Shown one piece after another: positions 12,301 to 24,027 of a stretch of 64,000 nt of DNA. The notes below the pieces were generated by a model. The model saw only the letters and a program-made list of their open reading frames with translations, was not told where the DNA came from and did no database searches. Source of the DNA: Acridotheres tristis (lineage: Eukaryota > Chordata > Aves > Passeriformes > Sturnidae); the NCBI GenBank assembly GCA_037013685.1, contig CM072889.1:3667976-3731975 (forward strand), given 5' to 3'. A program made the position numbers and the translations under genes. How positions within the stretch are numbered: position 1 is the first letter of the stretch; every line of letters starts with the position of its first letter.

Positions 12301-15300
12301 CAGCATCACATGCCATGCTGGCTGCCTGACCCTGCTCCCCACAGGACGAGATGCCAACGAGAGGGCAAAGAGCCCTCATCTAATTGTGCTATATTTGTAC
12401 ATGGGAGAAGGGAAGTGAGCAAGAGCCATGCTACTGCTGGGAACTTGATGGCTTTAGGTGAATTGAGAGACAGGGCACTCCAATTAAGGCTGTATTTTCC
12501 TCTTTGCACACAATTCCTCCCTTTTCCTCTGCCTGCCTGGGAGGCTGGACTACCTGCAGTGCTTCCCATGGCAGGAGGTGGCTGTGGGATAGTTGGGTTG
12601 TGCATCCCTGGGAGGATGCAGGAGGGTTCCAGGGACAGCCAGGCAGCATCAGGGGACAGCCTGTCCCACCGAGGGGTTTATGACAACTCCATTCTGGCAC
12701 TGGCCATGCACAGAGTGAAATGAAATGCACCATTCTCTTGACGGTGTTACAAAATGCCATTAAGGGATCAGAGCATGCTCCAGCCTGGGTGCTGGCAGCA
12801 GGCAGGGGAGTGAAATAATTGATTGGCTTCTCCCTGTGATCCAAAAGGGTGTCGATGTCAGGCCATTCATTGTGGTGGCTGGAATGCTCACACAATCCAT
12901 CGGAGCTGCGGAGCTGTGGGCCGGAGAATGGGTGCCTGTACTAATGGCTAATCCGGGGTGATGGATGGGCTGGGGGAGATGCTGCTGCTGAGTAAGGAGG
13001 AAGCAGCAAGAGGAGAGTGAGGCAGCAACAGGCTGGGACTCAGCAGGCACTTTCCCAGCCAGTGTGGGAGCTGGAAGAGGGAGGCAGTGGCCAAGCAGCT
13101 TGGGCAAGTATCCATGTCCCAGCCCCTCTGCTCAGGGTGGGCACACAAGAGGTAACATCTGAATTTAGCCACTTGATTTTTGCCAGGTCTGGACTGTAGA
13201 GTAACAAAGAGATGGCAAGCCCTCTCTGTGTCCTCCCTGCAGTGGTTTTTAAAACTCAGATATATTTCTTTATTTTTAATTAAAAGTGTACTAGGGTTGC
13301 CAGCATCTTCAGGTAAATCAAAGACAAAGCTGAATGCAAAAGAGAGGGCAGAAGAAATAGTAAGATTAGTGATCCCAGGGAGGGCAGTCGTGTTAATTAG
13401 CAGCAGACAGGGGCTGATGTGTTCCCCAGCACACCAGCCCAAACTTCTTGCAGATCTAATGACTGTTCCTGCCTCCCCAGAAGCACATCTCTGTGTTTTG
13501 GGAGCTTCTGTTTACACTGGGCTGAATAGGAGGAGACGTGCTGGTTGTGGTCCCCCTGCCCTATTTCAAGGCCTGCCTTGAAGAGGATATCCACTGGGGA
13601 AGGTTTCACTGCATCCCAGCCCCAAACCATGGCTTGTGCTGAGGATTCAGTTCGTGGCCAAGCTGGTGGCTCATACGGGGAGGCCTGGGGCTTTTCAGAC
13701 CCTTGGTTCAATCTGCACAAAGGGGACCATGCTGGGCTCTCCCAGCAGCACCTTTCCTCCCTAAAAACAGCTTCCATACCTGCATGCAAGGGAACAGATT
13801 GATTTTAAATGGTTGCAGCTCAAGGAGCCTCTCGGTTATTGATCACCTACTGATTACTCCAGCACTTGGTATTCAGCTGGTAAATAAGATTACAGGGTAA
13901 ATCTAAAATGGAAGCAGAAGGATGATAAAATTCTGCTCATTTACAATAAAGTCAAAGAACTTTCCCCCTTCTGCCCCCCCTCCAGCTTTATTATGAAGTC
14001 CAATAAAATACCCTGGGGATAAGAAAGAAGAGAGAGTAGCAATTCAAAAGCAACATCAAAAGGCATCTCTATTTATTTTAGCATGTCAACAGGCACAGAG
14101 AGATGCTCCCAGCCAAATGTGGCAGCTGCTCCAAGTGCAGCAGCCTAGCCCCTTCCCTGCCATCCCCAGCCAGCTCTGCTCAGCCCAGGGCTTCACCTGC
14201 TCTGTGTGGAAAGACAAGCCCAATCCCACTCATTTCCTTCAGATCTCAGATAAGTTTCTATGTTGATGACAAGCACTTCAGGTGTTAGATGGGGAGTTCA
14301 ATGCCATAGACTGTTCTCATTGCTTTCAGCCCATCTCTGCAAAAGAGAAAAAAACAAATGCTCTGTGGCTAAAAATAGGTGTTCCTCTTCTTTCTCCATG
14401 CTGCTGCAGGGCTGTCCTTTGGGTTTCTAGCAGTGTTGAGTGCCCTGGATCTACCACAACAAGCTGAAGGAGAATGTGATTTAATGGCAGGGTATTTAAG
14501 AGCTATGCCCACCTTTGCCAGCCTTGGAAGCATCAGTGTTGTGATATCCAGTGGCTGAAGTAAGCCCCAGCTGCTGGAGTCATGGGAATTCATGAGGATT
14601 TTAAAATCTGGAAGAAGCCCAGTCTCTTCCACTGGACAGCCATGGGAGGTTCTCCCAGCTCCATCCTCTAAGGACAGGGAAGCATCTCCCTGCTCTGAGC
14701 AGCAGCCAGGACATCTTCACAGGCACCTTTGCAGGCACTGTCCCGAGGGTAAGGCTTCTCTGCACCTTCTTTATGGATGCTACTGCTTCAAGCAAGAGAA
14801 AAAAAATCCTAATTAGTTAATTTAGGACTTGACACCATCCAGCTTCAGGTGCTCCAGCAGCAAGGCTCAGGAGGATGTGTTGTCCTGTCTTTCCCCTGTG
14901 GGGTCTTGAGGAGACTTAGGAACATTTTGTCTAAATTGTGCTTCTTCTCAGGAATTTTTGAAGTGATTCACCCTCAGCAGGAATTGTGCCAAATTATTAT
15001 CCTTCATTGCATGTCAGGGAAGTTGTAGCCCCCATCCCCTGGGAAGATTTGGACTCCCTGGTGCTTAGAGAAGGTTGTGTCCTTGCTGCTGGTAGTGGGG
15101 CACCAGCACTGGTCCCCTCCAAGGGTGTCACATTGAGTGCCAGAACCAACACTGAGGACAGAGTACTTTTGTGGCAGTGTTCCCTCAAGAATGAGGCTTT
15201 TAAATATAACAGGATTGACTCGAAATCCCAGATTAATTCACTTTTAAATACCAGCTCTTGGATTCTCATCCTCTGCTTCTAGGTGGGTATCCCCAAGCCT

Positions 15301-18300
15301 CAGTGAGTGTTTATGAGATCTTGAAATTAAATCCTAGAAGAATACATTAAAACTTCAATTCCTTGTGCAGTTCAGTGATTTTGGAGGCTGAGGCCTGGAG
15401 GAACAAACAAACATTCTGAGACAATCAGAACCAGCAGCATTTTTTGCTTCTGGGATTGGACCATCAGAAGTGCTGATCCCTTTGGGGCAGTGAAAGCCTG
15501 CACAGCCTGAGGCATTTTAAACTAGATTGAATGAGGGTTTTCACAGCCTTTGAGTAGCCACTGAGTTCCCCCTTTTCTCGTGTTAAGAGAAGGCAAAATC
15601 CTCCACTTCCTTCAGGGCAAGGGCTTGTGATCCACAGAGCCCGAGTGCCCATGGATAATTTCTAGGGGTAAGGAAAAAGATAAAGTGTTTGAAGCCTCTG
15701 AGTGCAAGGGTAAATTTCCAGAGGGGATTGTGCCTCCTGGAGAAATTTCAAAGCCTTTCACATGCAGTTTCTGGCTGCCAAGGGATGGGGCAGCCCCTAA
15801 GGTGTGGAATCATTGGCATGAAGCTTCCAGATATATGCAAGTCCATCTGAAGGCCCCCTCACCCTATGTATGTTTTCAAGCCCCCTGTTTCCTCACCCAG
15901 CTGCTGGGGAATCTTCAGGTTTTCAGCAGAAAAAGAACACCCATCCCACTCTACAATCCCACTGCTGCTGGGCTGGGATGGCTGGGGAGCAAAACCTGCA
16001 GCCTCATTTCCCCAACAAGAAGAGACTTCTCCAGCCTCCAAAAGGCCCACAACAATTCACAGCAGCCAGACTGAGAAAGAAAAATGCTACTTCCTATCCA
16101 AAAAGGTGAAAAGACAGGACAAAGTTAAAAGCAACTCCAAAAATGACTGCTGAGAACAGAAATATCCATGTGTAACTATGGCTTCCTCACTGCATGCATG
16201 GCTGAAATGCAGGTGCCTGCTGCTGGCCCTGCTGTGCTGCAGCCACAGCCTGGGAAGTGGCCCAGGAAAATGCTCCACTCCTGGGGCTGGGGATGATGCT
16301 GGGGACAGTCCTCAGCCCAGGGTGGGGGTCCCTGAAAGTGCCTGAGCAAGGGGCAGAGAGGTGAAAACTCCAAAAGACTAATAACCTCTTGTCCTAGAGG
16401 TGCTTGAAGGAGCTTGGGCTTCTCCTGCCAGAGCTAGCCTCAGTGGAGGGGCTTTCCAGGGCGGTGCTACACCCACCCTCCCTTGAGAGCACAGATAAAA
16501 TCCTCCTGGGACAGGAAAAGGCCACTGTCCCCAGCACAACCTTTCTTTCAGCCTGTTGGGTGCCCTTTGATCCACACTGCCAGAGAGCACCCGAGAGGCT
16601 CCCTGCACACCCCAGACCCACAATCCTGCTGCCACCAGCTCTTCCACCCCCAGGCACTCCTCCATGGAGGGATTTATCATGCGGGTAGGGAACTGAGGCA
16701 TAAACACATGCCAAGACTGAGAATGCCAATATCTGAATGCCTTCAGTTCCTTCCTCCAAACAAATCACTCTGTGGCTCTAATTATCACACTTGCCCGTGG
16801 TACACACTGGCTTAATATGGAAAATGAGTGTGGAGGATTTATTACTGCTGATCCTTGATCTTTCTTTTTTGATATTAAAACATGTTTAATTCATTGCAAT
16901 GTGGATTGAAGTAAGGGAGGCCACTGGCAGGCTCTGGTTTGCTTGGGGAGGATTTGTTTTGTTGCCTGTCCCAGAGTAGGATGGTGCTGGCTCCTGCTCC
17001 CCTCCATGCTGATTCTGTGTCAAGCCCTGGCTGGATCGTGTCTGCTTTCACCACCACACATCCTCTGCATGTGGATTTATGGTTGTTTAGACACCAAGAC
17101 TAGGGAGACTGCTGTTAATGTGTTACTTTCACTGAAGGGACAGGTTACAGCAGAGCTTATAACCCTGCTAGATGCAACAGAAGTGGTGGTTTCTGAGGTT
17201 TTAAGCTTTCCTAAATAGATGGCCATCTCTGTCAGTATGAATCAGCTCTTGCTTTCAGAAAAGCATTCTTTTTTTATTTTGTTACAAGAGCCCTTGGCCT
17301 TCAGTGACTAGTTTGCATTGAATCTTCAATAATTGTGAAAGCATTTCTGACACAGCCTGGGAGTGTGCTGCAGAGCCCAAACCTTTCTTGCCCTGTTTTG
17401 CAGTAGGGCTTCTGCAGCGTGATGGCACCTGGGCCACTCACACAGGGCCCTAGTCATCGGGTCTCAAAGGGATTTTCAGGGGAGGGAGCAGAGAGGGTCC
17501 AGGGAGAAGAAGACATGGAGCAGACACAGGACCACTGAGCTTATGGTTCACCCCAAGCAGGGCAGCACAGGCCAGATGGGGAAAAGGCTGAGCATGAGGA
17601 AAAGCAAAATCAAGGGAGGGCTCCCTGGTGGCTCTGGTGACATCCCAGGCTGCCCAGCTTCTTCCCCACACACCTCCCACGGTGACACCGGGGTGGGCAC
17701 CAGGTGTGAACGAGGCTTGAGCTGGCAGCACCTGCTGCTCTGTCCTTACAGGAGGATCCGAAACAGCTCCATCCATCCATCACAATGCTTTTCCCATTTC
17801 GCCTGATGACTTCCCTGGCACGTGTGGAGTGAGACTCATGCGGAACAAGGGAGGAGTTACTCACTGGTGAATAATTCATCCCTGCAGGGAGCAGTGTCCC
17901 CACCCAGGGGGAGAGGACCCACCATGCTACTGCAGCCCAGGAGGAGGAGGAGGAAGAGGAGGATGTCACCTCGGGCTGTGTGTTGTCCTTGCCCCGGCCT
18001 AGAGGGGGAATGAGGATCTGCACTCCCGGCTTTGCCAGGGCATCTCCAACCCTGTGGCATCAGGACACTCCCCCCGGGGCAGCTGCACATCTCAGACACC
18101 CTCTAGAACACTCATGAAATGCAAGGGGTGGGATGCATTTCTCTGATCTCATCTGATCAGAATGTGTCTGCACTTAGGAGCACACGAGGACGGGGAATCC
18201 TGGAGGAAACCATCCATGTTAGCTGGCTGGAGGGAGAAATCAGTGTCTGGTGCAGCAGAGTATTTTATCTTCCCGGGCCCCCTCCACAGCTCTGCAAACC

Positions 18301-18360
18301 CCACTCTCCTCCTGCCACCACTGATGCACATCTGATGAGAGAGGAGCTGGTCCAGACACA
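12301..18360. other. Intergenic DNA with AT-rich islands
   Basis: No supported gene. AT-rich stretches at about 13240-13420 and 13800-14095 contain motifs such as TTTTTAATTAAAAG and GTTAATTAGC and could be conserved non-coding elements. The GGA-rich tract at 17938 is also here. Confidence 0.5.
17938..17965 (+). repeat. Short GGA-rich purine tract
   Basis: An interrupted (AGG)n run of about 28 bp. Nothing else is associated with it. Confidence 0.7.
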
Positions 18361-18477
18361 GGAAAGGAAAAGGAAAAGGAAAAGGAAAAGGAAAAGGAAA
18401 AGGAAAAGGAAAAGGAAAAGGAAAAGGAAAAGGAAAAGGAAAAGGAAAAGGAAAAGGAAAAGGAAAAGGAAAAGGAA
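18361..18477 (+). repeat. Hexanucleotide microsatellite (GGAAAA)n, about 19 copies
   Basis: The array begins with one GGAAA unit and is pure GGAAAA from 18366 to 18477. The + strand is entirely purine. Reading frames across it (Lys-Arg or Phe-Pro repeats) are artefacts. Confidence 0.97.
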
Positions 18478-21400
18478 CCACATGGCTCACCCCAGCATCT
18501 CCTTCCCTCTCCACCCCAGCTCCAGCAAGGCCAGCCAGCACTGACCCCTGGCTTGTGTCTGATGGTGGGACGGAGGATGGGGGATGCACCCAGAGGTGTC
18601 CCAGGAGTGCCAAAGCTGCCCCAGGGGAGATCTGCTGCCTGGGCACGGTCTTGTCCCACCACAGGGACAGAGAAGGGAGGTGGCAGTGCTCCACATCACC
18701 ATGGCAACCCAGCTCCACTGTTCAATCCCGAATCTCTAGGATGAGCCTTGGCAAATCAATAACCCCAGCAGACACAGACAGGGCTGGGCTGTGGGTCCCC
18801 TCCTGGGGGCAGACGACAGGGTGTCTCTGCCCTGTGAACACCCATTTGCTAATCCTCTCTGCAGCAGTTTTGTCCTGTGCCAGAACAGCTGAGCCAGAGG
18901 TGCTGCTTCTGACAGGGCATCAGTGTTTCTCTGCACGGATATTTCTACCCTGACTCCTGTTGGGAAGTTTCTCTCCTGGTGAAAGTCTCGGTGGAGCCTT
19001 GGTTAGTGCATGGCAAGTGAGAGACTGTGTGGAACAGAACTGATGGGGAGCTGGCATCCCCTGTGCTGATGGAGCTGCTGATTAGGGAAATGTTCTTGCA
19101 TTTCTAACGCTCTAGAGATTTGGTCCAAGAAGATCCTCAGAGGAAATCAGCAGCCTCGAGATGCTCTTGCAGGACACAGTGTTTCTGCCCCAGTGGGCAG
19201 CTCCAGTGGTATGTGTCCCCATCCTCCTGCTGTGGTGACACACAGCTGCCTCTAGGTACCTCCACTCTTCCATCTCATCAGCATGGACCCACATGGGACC
19301 AGAGCATGGATGGGAGAGTGGGACTTCCCAGCTATGCCTCTGCTGCAGTTCCATCCACATCTCCTGGATAAAGAGGCTTTGATGAGACCCACTTTAGGAG
19401 AAAGTCCTGGGGCTGGGTGCAGGCAGTGCTGCCTGTCATGTTTCCTCCCCTCCTGGCATCTGCCTGGTGGTGTGGTCCTGCCCAGTCAGCATTCCCAGCC
19501 GGAGAGAGCCACTCTGTCCCAGCATGTCCTTGAGGCACAGAGCACATCCCAAGGCTTCCCAAATGCCTGGCATGGACTCAGTGCTGTGCCCAAGCCCTGC
19601 CAAAGCAATGGCCAGTGATGACCTCATGTGTGATGAGTCTGTGCCCACTCAGCATGGAGCAGTGTCCCCATCTCCTGAAGCTGCCCTTCCTTCCCAGCTG
19701 AACCATTTAACACATGGATGCATGTGTGTGGTTACTGTGCTGCAAAGAGAGAGAAAAGACAGCAACACACACGGATTTCTTTTGGGGAAAAAAGGCGAAC
19801 TTTATTGTACAGACATCCCGTATTTAAAGTGTGTTACGTGCAGCTAGGACAGGACAGTAGTTCATTGGACAATTGGGAAAAACATCCTTGGGACAGCACC
19901 TCAGGGTGTATCCCATGGGAAAAACACCAGGTGTTAATCTTTATTATGAATTCCACTCTGTTTTTCACCATGTTATCACCCTGGGAGACTTCCTCCCTAA
20001 CTGAAGCTGCAGTCAGCTTGTCAGCCTGGGAATGGACCTGAGAGTCAGGAGAAATCCAGGCCTGAAAAAGAATTTCCAAGCTGTAATTCCCTAGCTCTCT
20101 AAATGTGTGTGTCCACACATGTGCCATCACATCCCAGCATTCCAAACTTGTGGCCACCCTACCCAGCTCCCTGTCCCCTGCTCAGGGCCAGACCCTCACC
20201 TGTGGACACCAGCCAGACCCCCTCACCACTCCTGCCTTCCCTTACCCCAGCTCTGCTCCTGATCCCATTTCCAGCCTTCCCCCAGAGCCCACGTTTATTT
20301 GTGGTTGAATTGTGTGGCAGAAGAGCCATTAAGCTCTTGTTAGTACAGAGGGAAGGATGCCTGCTGTGTGCCCATGGCCACGTTAGGAAGCCAGATGAGG
20401 GCAGTAAATAAGGTTTCACTCTATTACAATGATTGGAAAGTCTTGAACGAGAGCAGCAGGCTGACAGAACTGCAGAGGAGGTGTCCTCCAAGGGGCAGTT
20501 GTCACACAACAATCTGCCAGCTGTCCCCATTTATCTTTCTGTCTTGCCAGAGATGATACCAAGCTCCTTGTGCTGCCCAGGGTGCCGAGGTGGCCACACA
20601 GGGCACTGGGCTTGCCCTGTGTGACAGGACAAAGTGAAGGACTCCTTCAGCAGCAGGAGGTCTGGCACTTTACTGGGTTCTGGGCAGCAAATCTGCTTCC
20701 AGGGGACTGTGGAGGAACGCAAAACATGGGAAGGGTCTGACCTGCCACAGGTGGCATGGAGCCAGAGCTGCAGCTGTCCCTGGCTGGGATGCAGAGCGTG
20801 GTGAAGATCCCCACTCCTGCTATCTCCCTTCCTCACTTCAATATTTCTGTGTGCTGGTTTCTTCCCCAGCATGGCAGCAGCTCCACTTTCCTCTCCTCAC
20901 TGGGTGTTGGGACACTTAATTCATTAGCATTAATGAGGTGTGCCTGGCTCTGCTGCAGCAGCACCCTGATACAGCTCAGCTGGAGGTATCTCAGCCCCAG
21001 AGAGATGCTCACAAAGTGAATCTGCTGTCAGCACTGGGTGATTATGGCCCTCGGTTCCCCTTGCTGCTGAGTCACAGCCAGGCTCAGTTGCAAAGCAGGC
21101 TTTAAAATCCTTGTTTAGGGTTTATGGGGTCCCTGGTCCATTACAGCATGTCTGAGCAGCTCCAGCGCCCCTGCAATGGGCTAGGCTGGCAGCAGGAGGC
21201 TGCCCCAGCCCCAGACAGGCAGGCAGCATCAGGAAAGGGGCAATGCTCATGAAGGACTTGCAGTCCTTAACTCATCGCTCTGAAGGGCAACACCAGGTGC
21301 CTAAAATTAGACTCCCACCTCCTAATTTAGGTACTTCAAAAAATAGGCTGATTTGTGTATTCTTTTCTCTCAGCCCCACTGGCACGGCTCAGCATCCAGA

Positions 21401-22973
21401 GAGTCCCAGGGAGGTGCTCTGTTCTCAGGCAGGTTGGAGCACTCCAGCAGCACCCAGTGAAAGAAACCCAAATCTTCCTGTATTCCTGGTTTACCCCGAG
21501 CAGGAAAAGAGGAGCTGCTCTCCATCTCTGAAAGGGAGAGCCCTCCTGGTGCTGCAGGAGCCTGATGGCTGCTCCAGCAGTTGTTAATCAGCATTATCAA
21601 AGACCATCCTGGTCCTGGGCTTCAGCTTACCTATGGTGGGCTGGAGTTGCACCTCAGCCTGGCTATGCCCCAAGGGGTTTCTGATACCCCAAAGCAGTGT
21701 CCCTGCAGCAGTTCCCTGCTAAACGTGGCCTACCCAGCCTCCAGGAGGGACCAGAGTGGTTCCACCCCTCTCCATCCCATGACAGGTAACCAATACAGCA
21801 GGAAAATGTTGGACATGGCCAGCAGTGTGGAGACACAGGTGGGGCTCTAACCCTGTGTAAAGGGCGCCGTGGGGGCAAAGCAATGCCATCCTGGTGCCTG
21901 CCAGGGGTGCTGGCTGAGATGGGTCCCACTGCTCCCTCCCCATGCCTGGAAAGGTGGGTGCCAGCCTGGCTGCTCCTCACTGCAGCTGGAGTGATCTGCC
22001 TGTGCACGTTTCATAGTGCACGTGTCCCATTAAGAAAAAGATCAGAGTTCCCAGGAGCTAAAAATAACACCAGGCAGTGGAGTTTGTCCAGGAGACAGTA
22101 AGGGATGCGGGGGTGTGGAGCAGAAGGTGTAATTTCACTGCTGGCTGCGCCAGTGACAGGGTGCAGGAGAAGGGGAATGAATCAATCCTGCCGTGTCGCA
22201 GGAAATCGCTGCTGAAGGAGCAGCATGGGGCCGTGGTAACTCAGCTCCAGCCTCCCTCCTGTCAGAGCCAAGGCAGTACAGGGTGCAGGGGGAGCACAGC
22301 CGGGTCCCAGGAGTGCCCTGGGGGTGTGCCAGGGTGTAGCAGGCAAGGACAGAGCTGCTGGGATGGTCCCAACAGGCAGCCCTGTGGAGATGCTGGGGCA
22401 GCAGCATCCTGGGAGACGGGTGTGAGCTGTAGGGCTCTGTGATGTTGGAGTGACAGGGATGCTCTCCATATGGCAACCTCTGGTGCTGAATGAAAGAGTG
22501 AGTGCAAACACAGATCCTAATTACCACAGCTCCTCCAGAGCCAGCTCTGCCTGCTCTCCCCAAGCTGTCAAATGCTCTCTAGCAAAAGCCTCCATCTCCT
22601 TTCCATGGATGAGTTGAAGCTATTTATTCTCCACTCAAGATCCAGCACTAGTGTTTTACCACTAGTTGAACAGCTGGGAGAGAGAGAAGGAGGAGTGAGG
22701 AGGGGAGAAACCCATGCAGGTCCTTTTTGTAGCACCAGAAAATCCAAGCCCCGTGTGAGAGAGAGAACAGAGGACAGTGCCTGTCCTGGACTAAAGAAGC
22801 ACCTGGCCTGAAGCAAGCTTTGCTAGAGAAACGATCCTCATTCCCTGAATGTTGTCAGTGGCATGAGGAATGGGATGGGCAAAAGAATTTGCTCTTCAAG
22901 ATAACTTAACCCATTGCCCTCCAGGTCTTGCATCCCAGCATGGGTCAGTGCACCTGGCAGGGCCCAGATAATC
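18478..22973. other. Intergenic DNA, one homeodomain-like palindrome
   Basis: No supported gene. TCATTA-GCAT-TAATGA at 20921-20936 is a perfect 6-bp-arm inverted repeat. A TTTATT at 19800-19805 would be AATAAA on the minus strand, but no upstream minus-strand exon could be found. Confidence 0.5.
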
Positions 22974-23261
22974 CTGTGAGGACAGACTGAGATGGGGGTA
23001 TCCAGGCTGGAGAAGGAAAGGCTTCAAGGACACCCTGGAGCCTCTTCCAGTGCCGAAAGGGACTCCAAGAAAGCTAGAGAAGAACTTTGGGCAAGGGCCT
23101 GAAGTGACTGGACAAGGGGTAAAGTCCTTAAGCCGAAAGAAGACAGGGTTAGGTTTGACATGAGGAAGAAACTCTCTGCTGTGAGGGTGGTGAAGCCCTG
23201 GCACAGGTTGGAACAAGATGATTTTTTAAGGTCCATTCCAACCCAAACCATTTCGTGATTC
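22974..23261 (+). mobile_element. CR1 LINE 3' end fragment
   Basis: The + strand reads through a degenerate CR1 tail ending GGTCCATTCCAACCCAAACC followed by ATTTCGTGATTC, the CR1 3' terminus. Compared with the copy at 9678 it is the opposite orientation and internally shortened. An A-rich tract (about 23297-23337) follows. Confidence 0.85.
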
Positions 23262-23973
23262 TTACCCCAGGCTCCCACCACAGCCTGGAAGGGAAACCAC
23301 AAAAAAAAATTAAAAAACCCCAAACAAAAAACCAAACATGGTAACAGGTCCAATTAGCAAAGGCATTTGGCTTCCCAGCACTACTCCCCATTGCTGCTGG
23401 CTTTTGGAAGGGCCTGGACGAGACGACTGGCAGCTCCAGCAGCTCTGTGCAGATGTACACATCTACTCTCTATCTGAGGAGCTTTCGTCTCCCCAGCCAG
23501 CCCTGGCACTTCTCTGCTGCTGCAGCCAGAACAGACAACCAGTATCTATCACCTCTCCTGCACCCAGCCCCATCCTGCTGGGACCTCCAAGTGGGTCAGC
23601 ACCCACAGCAGTTCCAGGGTAGCTGTTCCCTGGGTGCTGCATCCCTGCAGGGGCTGGGCTTGGAGCCCCAGGTATGCAGTTATTCTGCCCCAGGGCTTTG
23701 GGATTTCCTGGCTTGGGGGGCTCATACTCTCAGCATGACTTCCCTTGGTGCCTGTGCATGCTTGCCCTCCTGACCTGCACTCAGCTTCAGGGTGAAACCC
23801 AATTTCTGTTTAAATCTGAGATTCCTAAAGATGATATCCAACAGGTTTCTTGAAAATCAGCAACTGAGTGGAAGAGAAAAACATTTTTTCCTGCCCTCCA
23901 CAGTGGGGAAAAAAAATCTGGTCTGAAGAATGAGGCAAATCACAGGGAATGGCCTTCCTTGGTAGCTGTCAAG

Positions 23974-24027
23974 GTAGACTTCCATGATCCTCATGGGTCC
24001 CTTCCAACTCAGGATATTCTATGATGT
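23974..24027 (+). mobile_element. CR1 LINE 3' terminal fragment (short)
   Basis: Only the last 50 or so bases of a CR1 element remain (CATGATCCTCATGGGTCCC, then TTCCAACTCAGGATATTCTA). Confidence 0.7.

Noticed and set aside
11874..12723. Overlapping repeat proteins in all three forward frames
   Set aside because: The 50-bp unit shifts frame every copy and merely lacks stops. No single frame has coding character.
18119..18718. Lys-Arg and Phe-Pro repeat proteins
   Set aside because: Direct translations of the (GGAAAA)n microsatellite.
19795..19990. Possible minus-strand 3' UTR ending at TTTATT (AATAAA on the minus strand)
   Set aside because: No minus-strand coding exon was found to its right, and the hexamer alone is too common.
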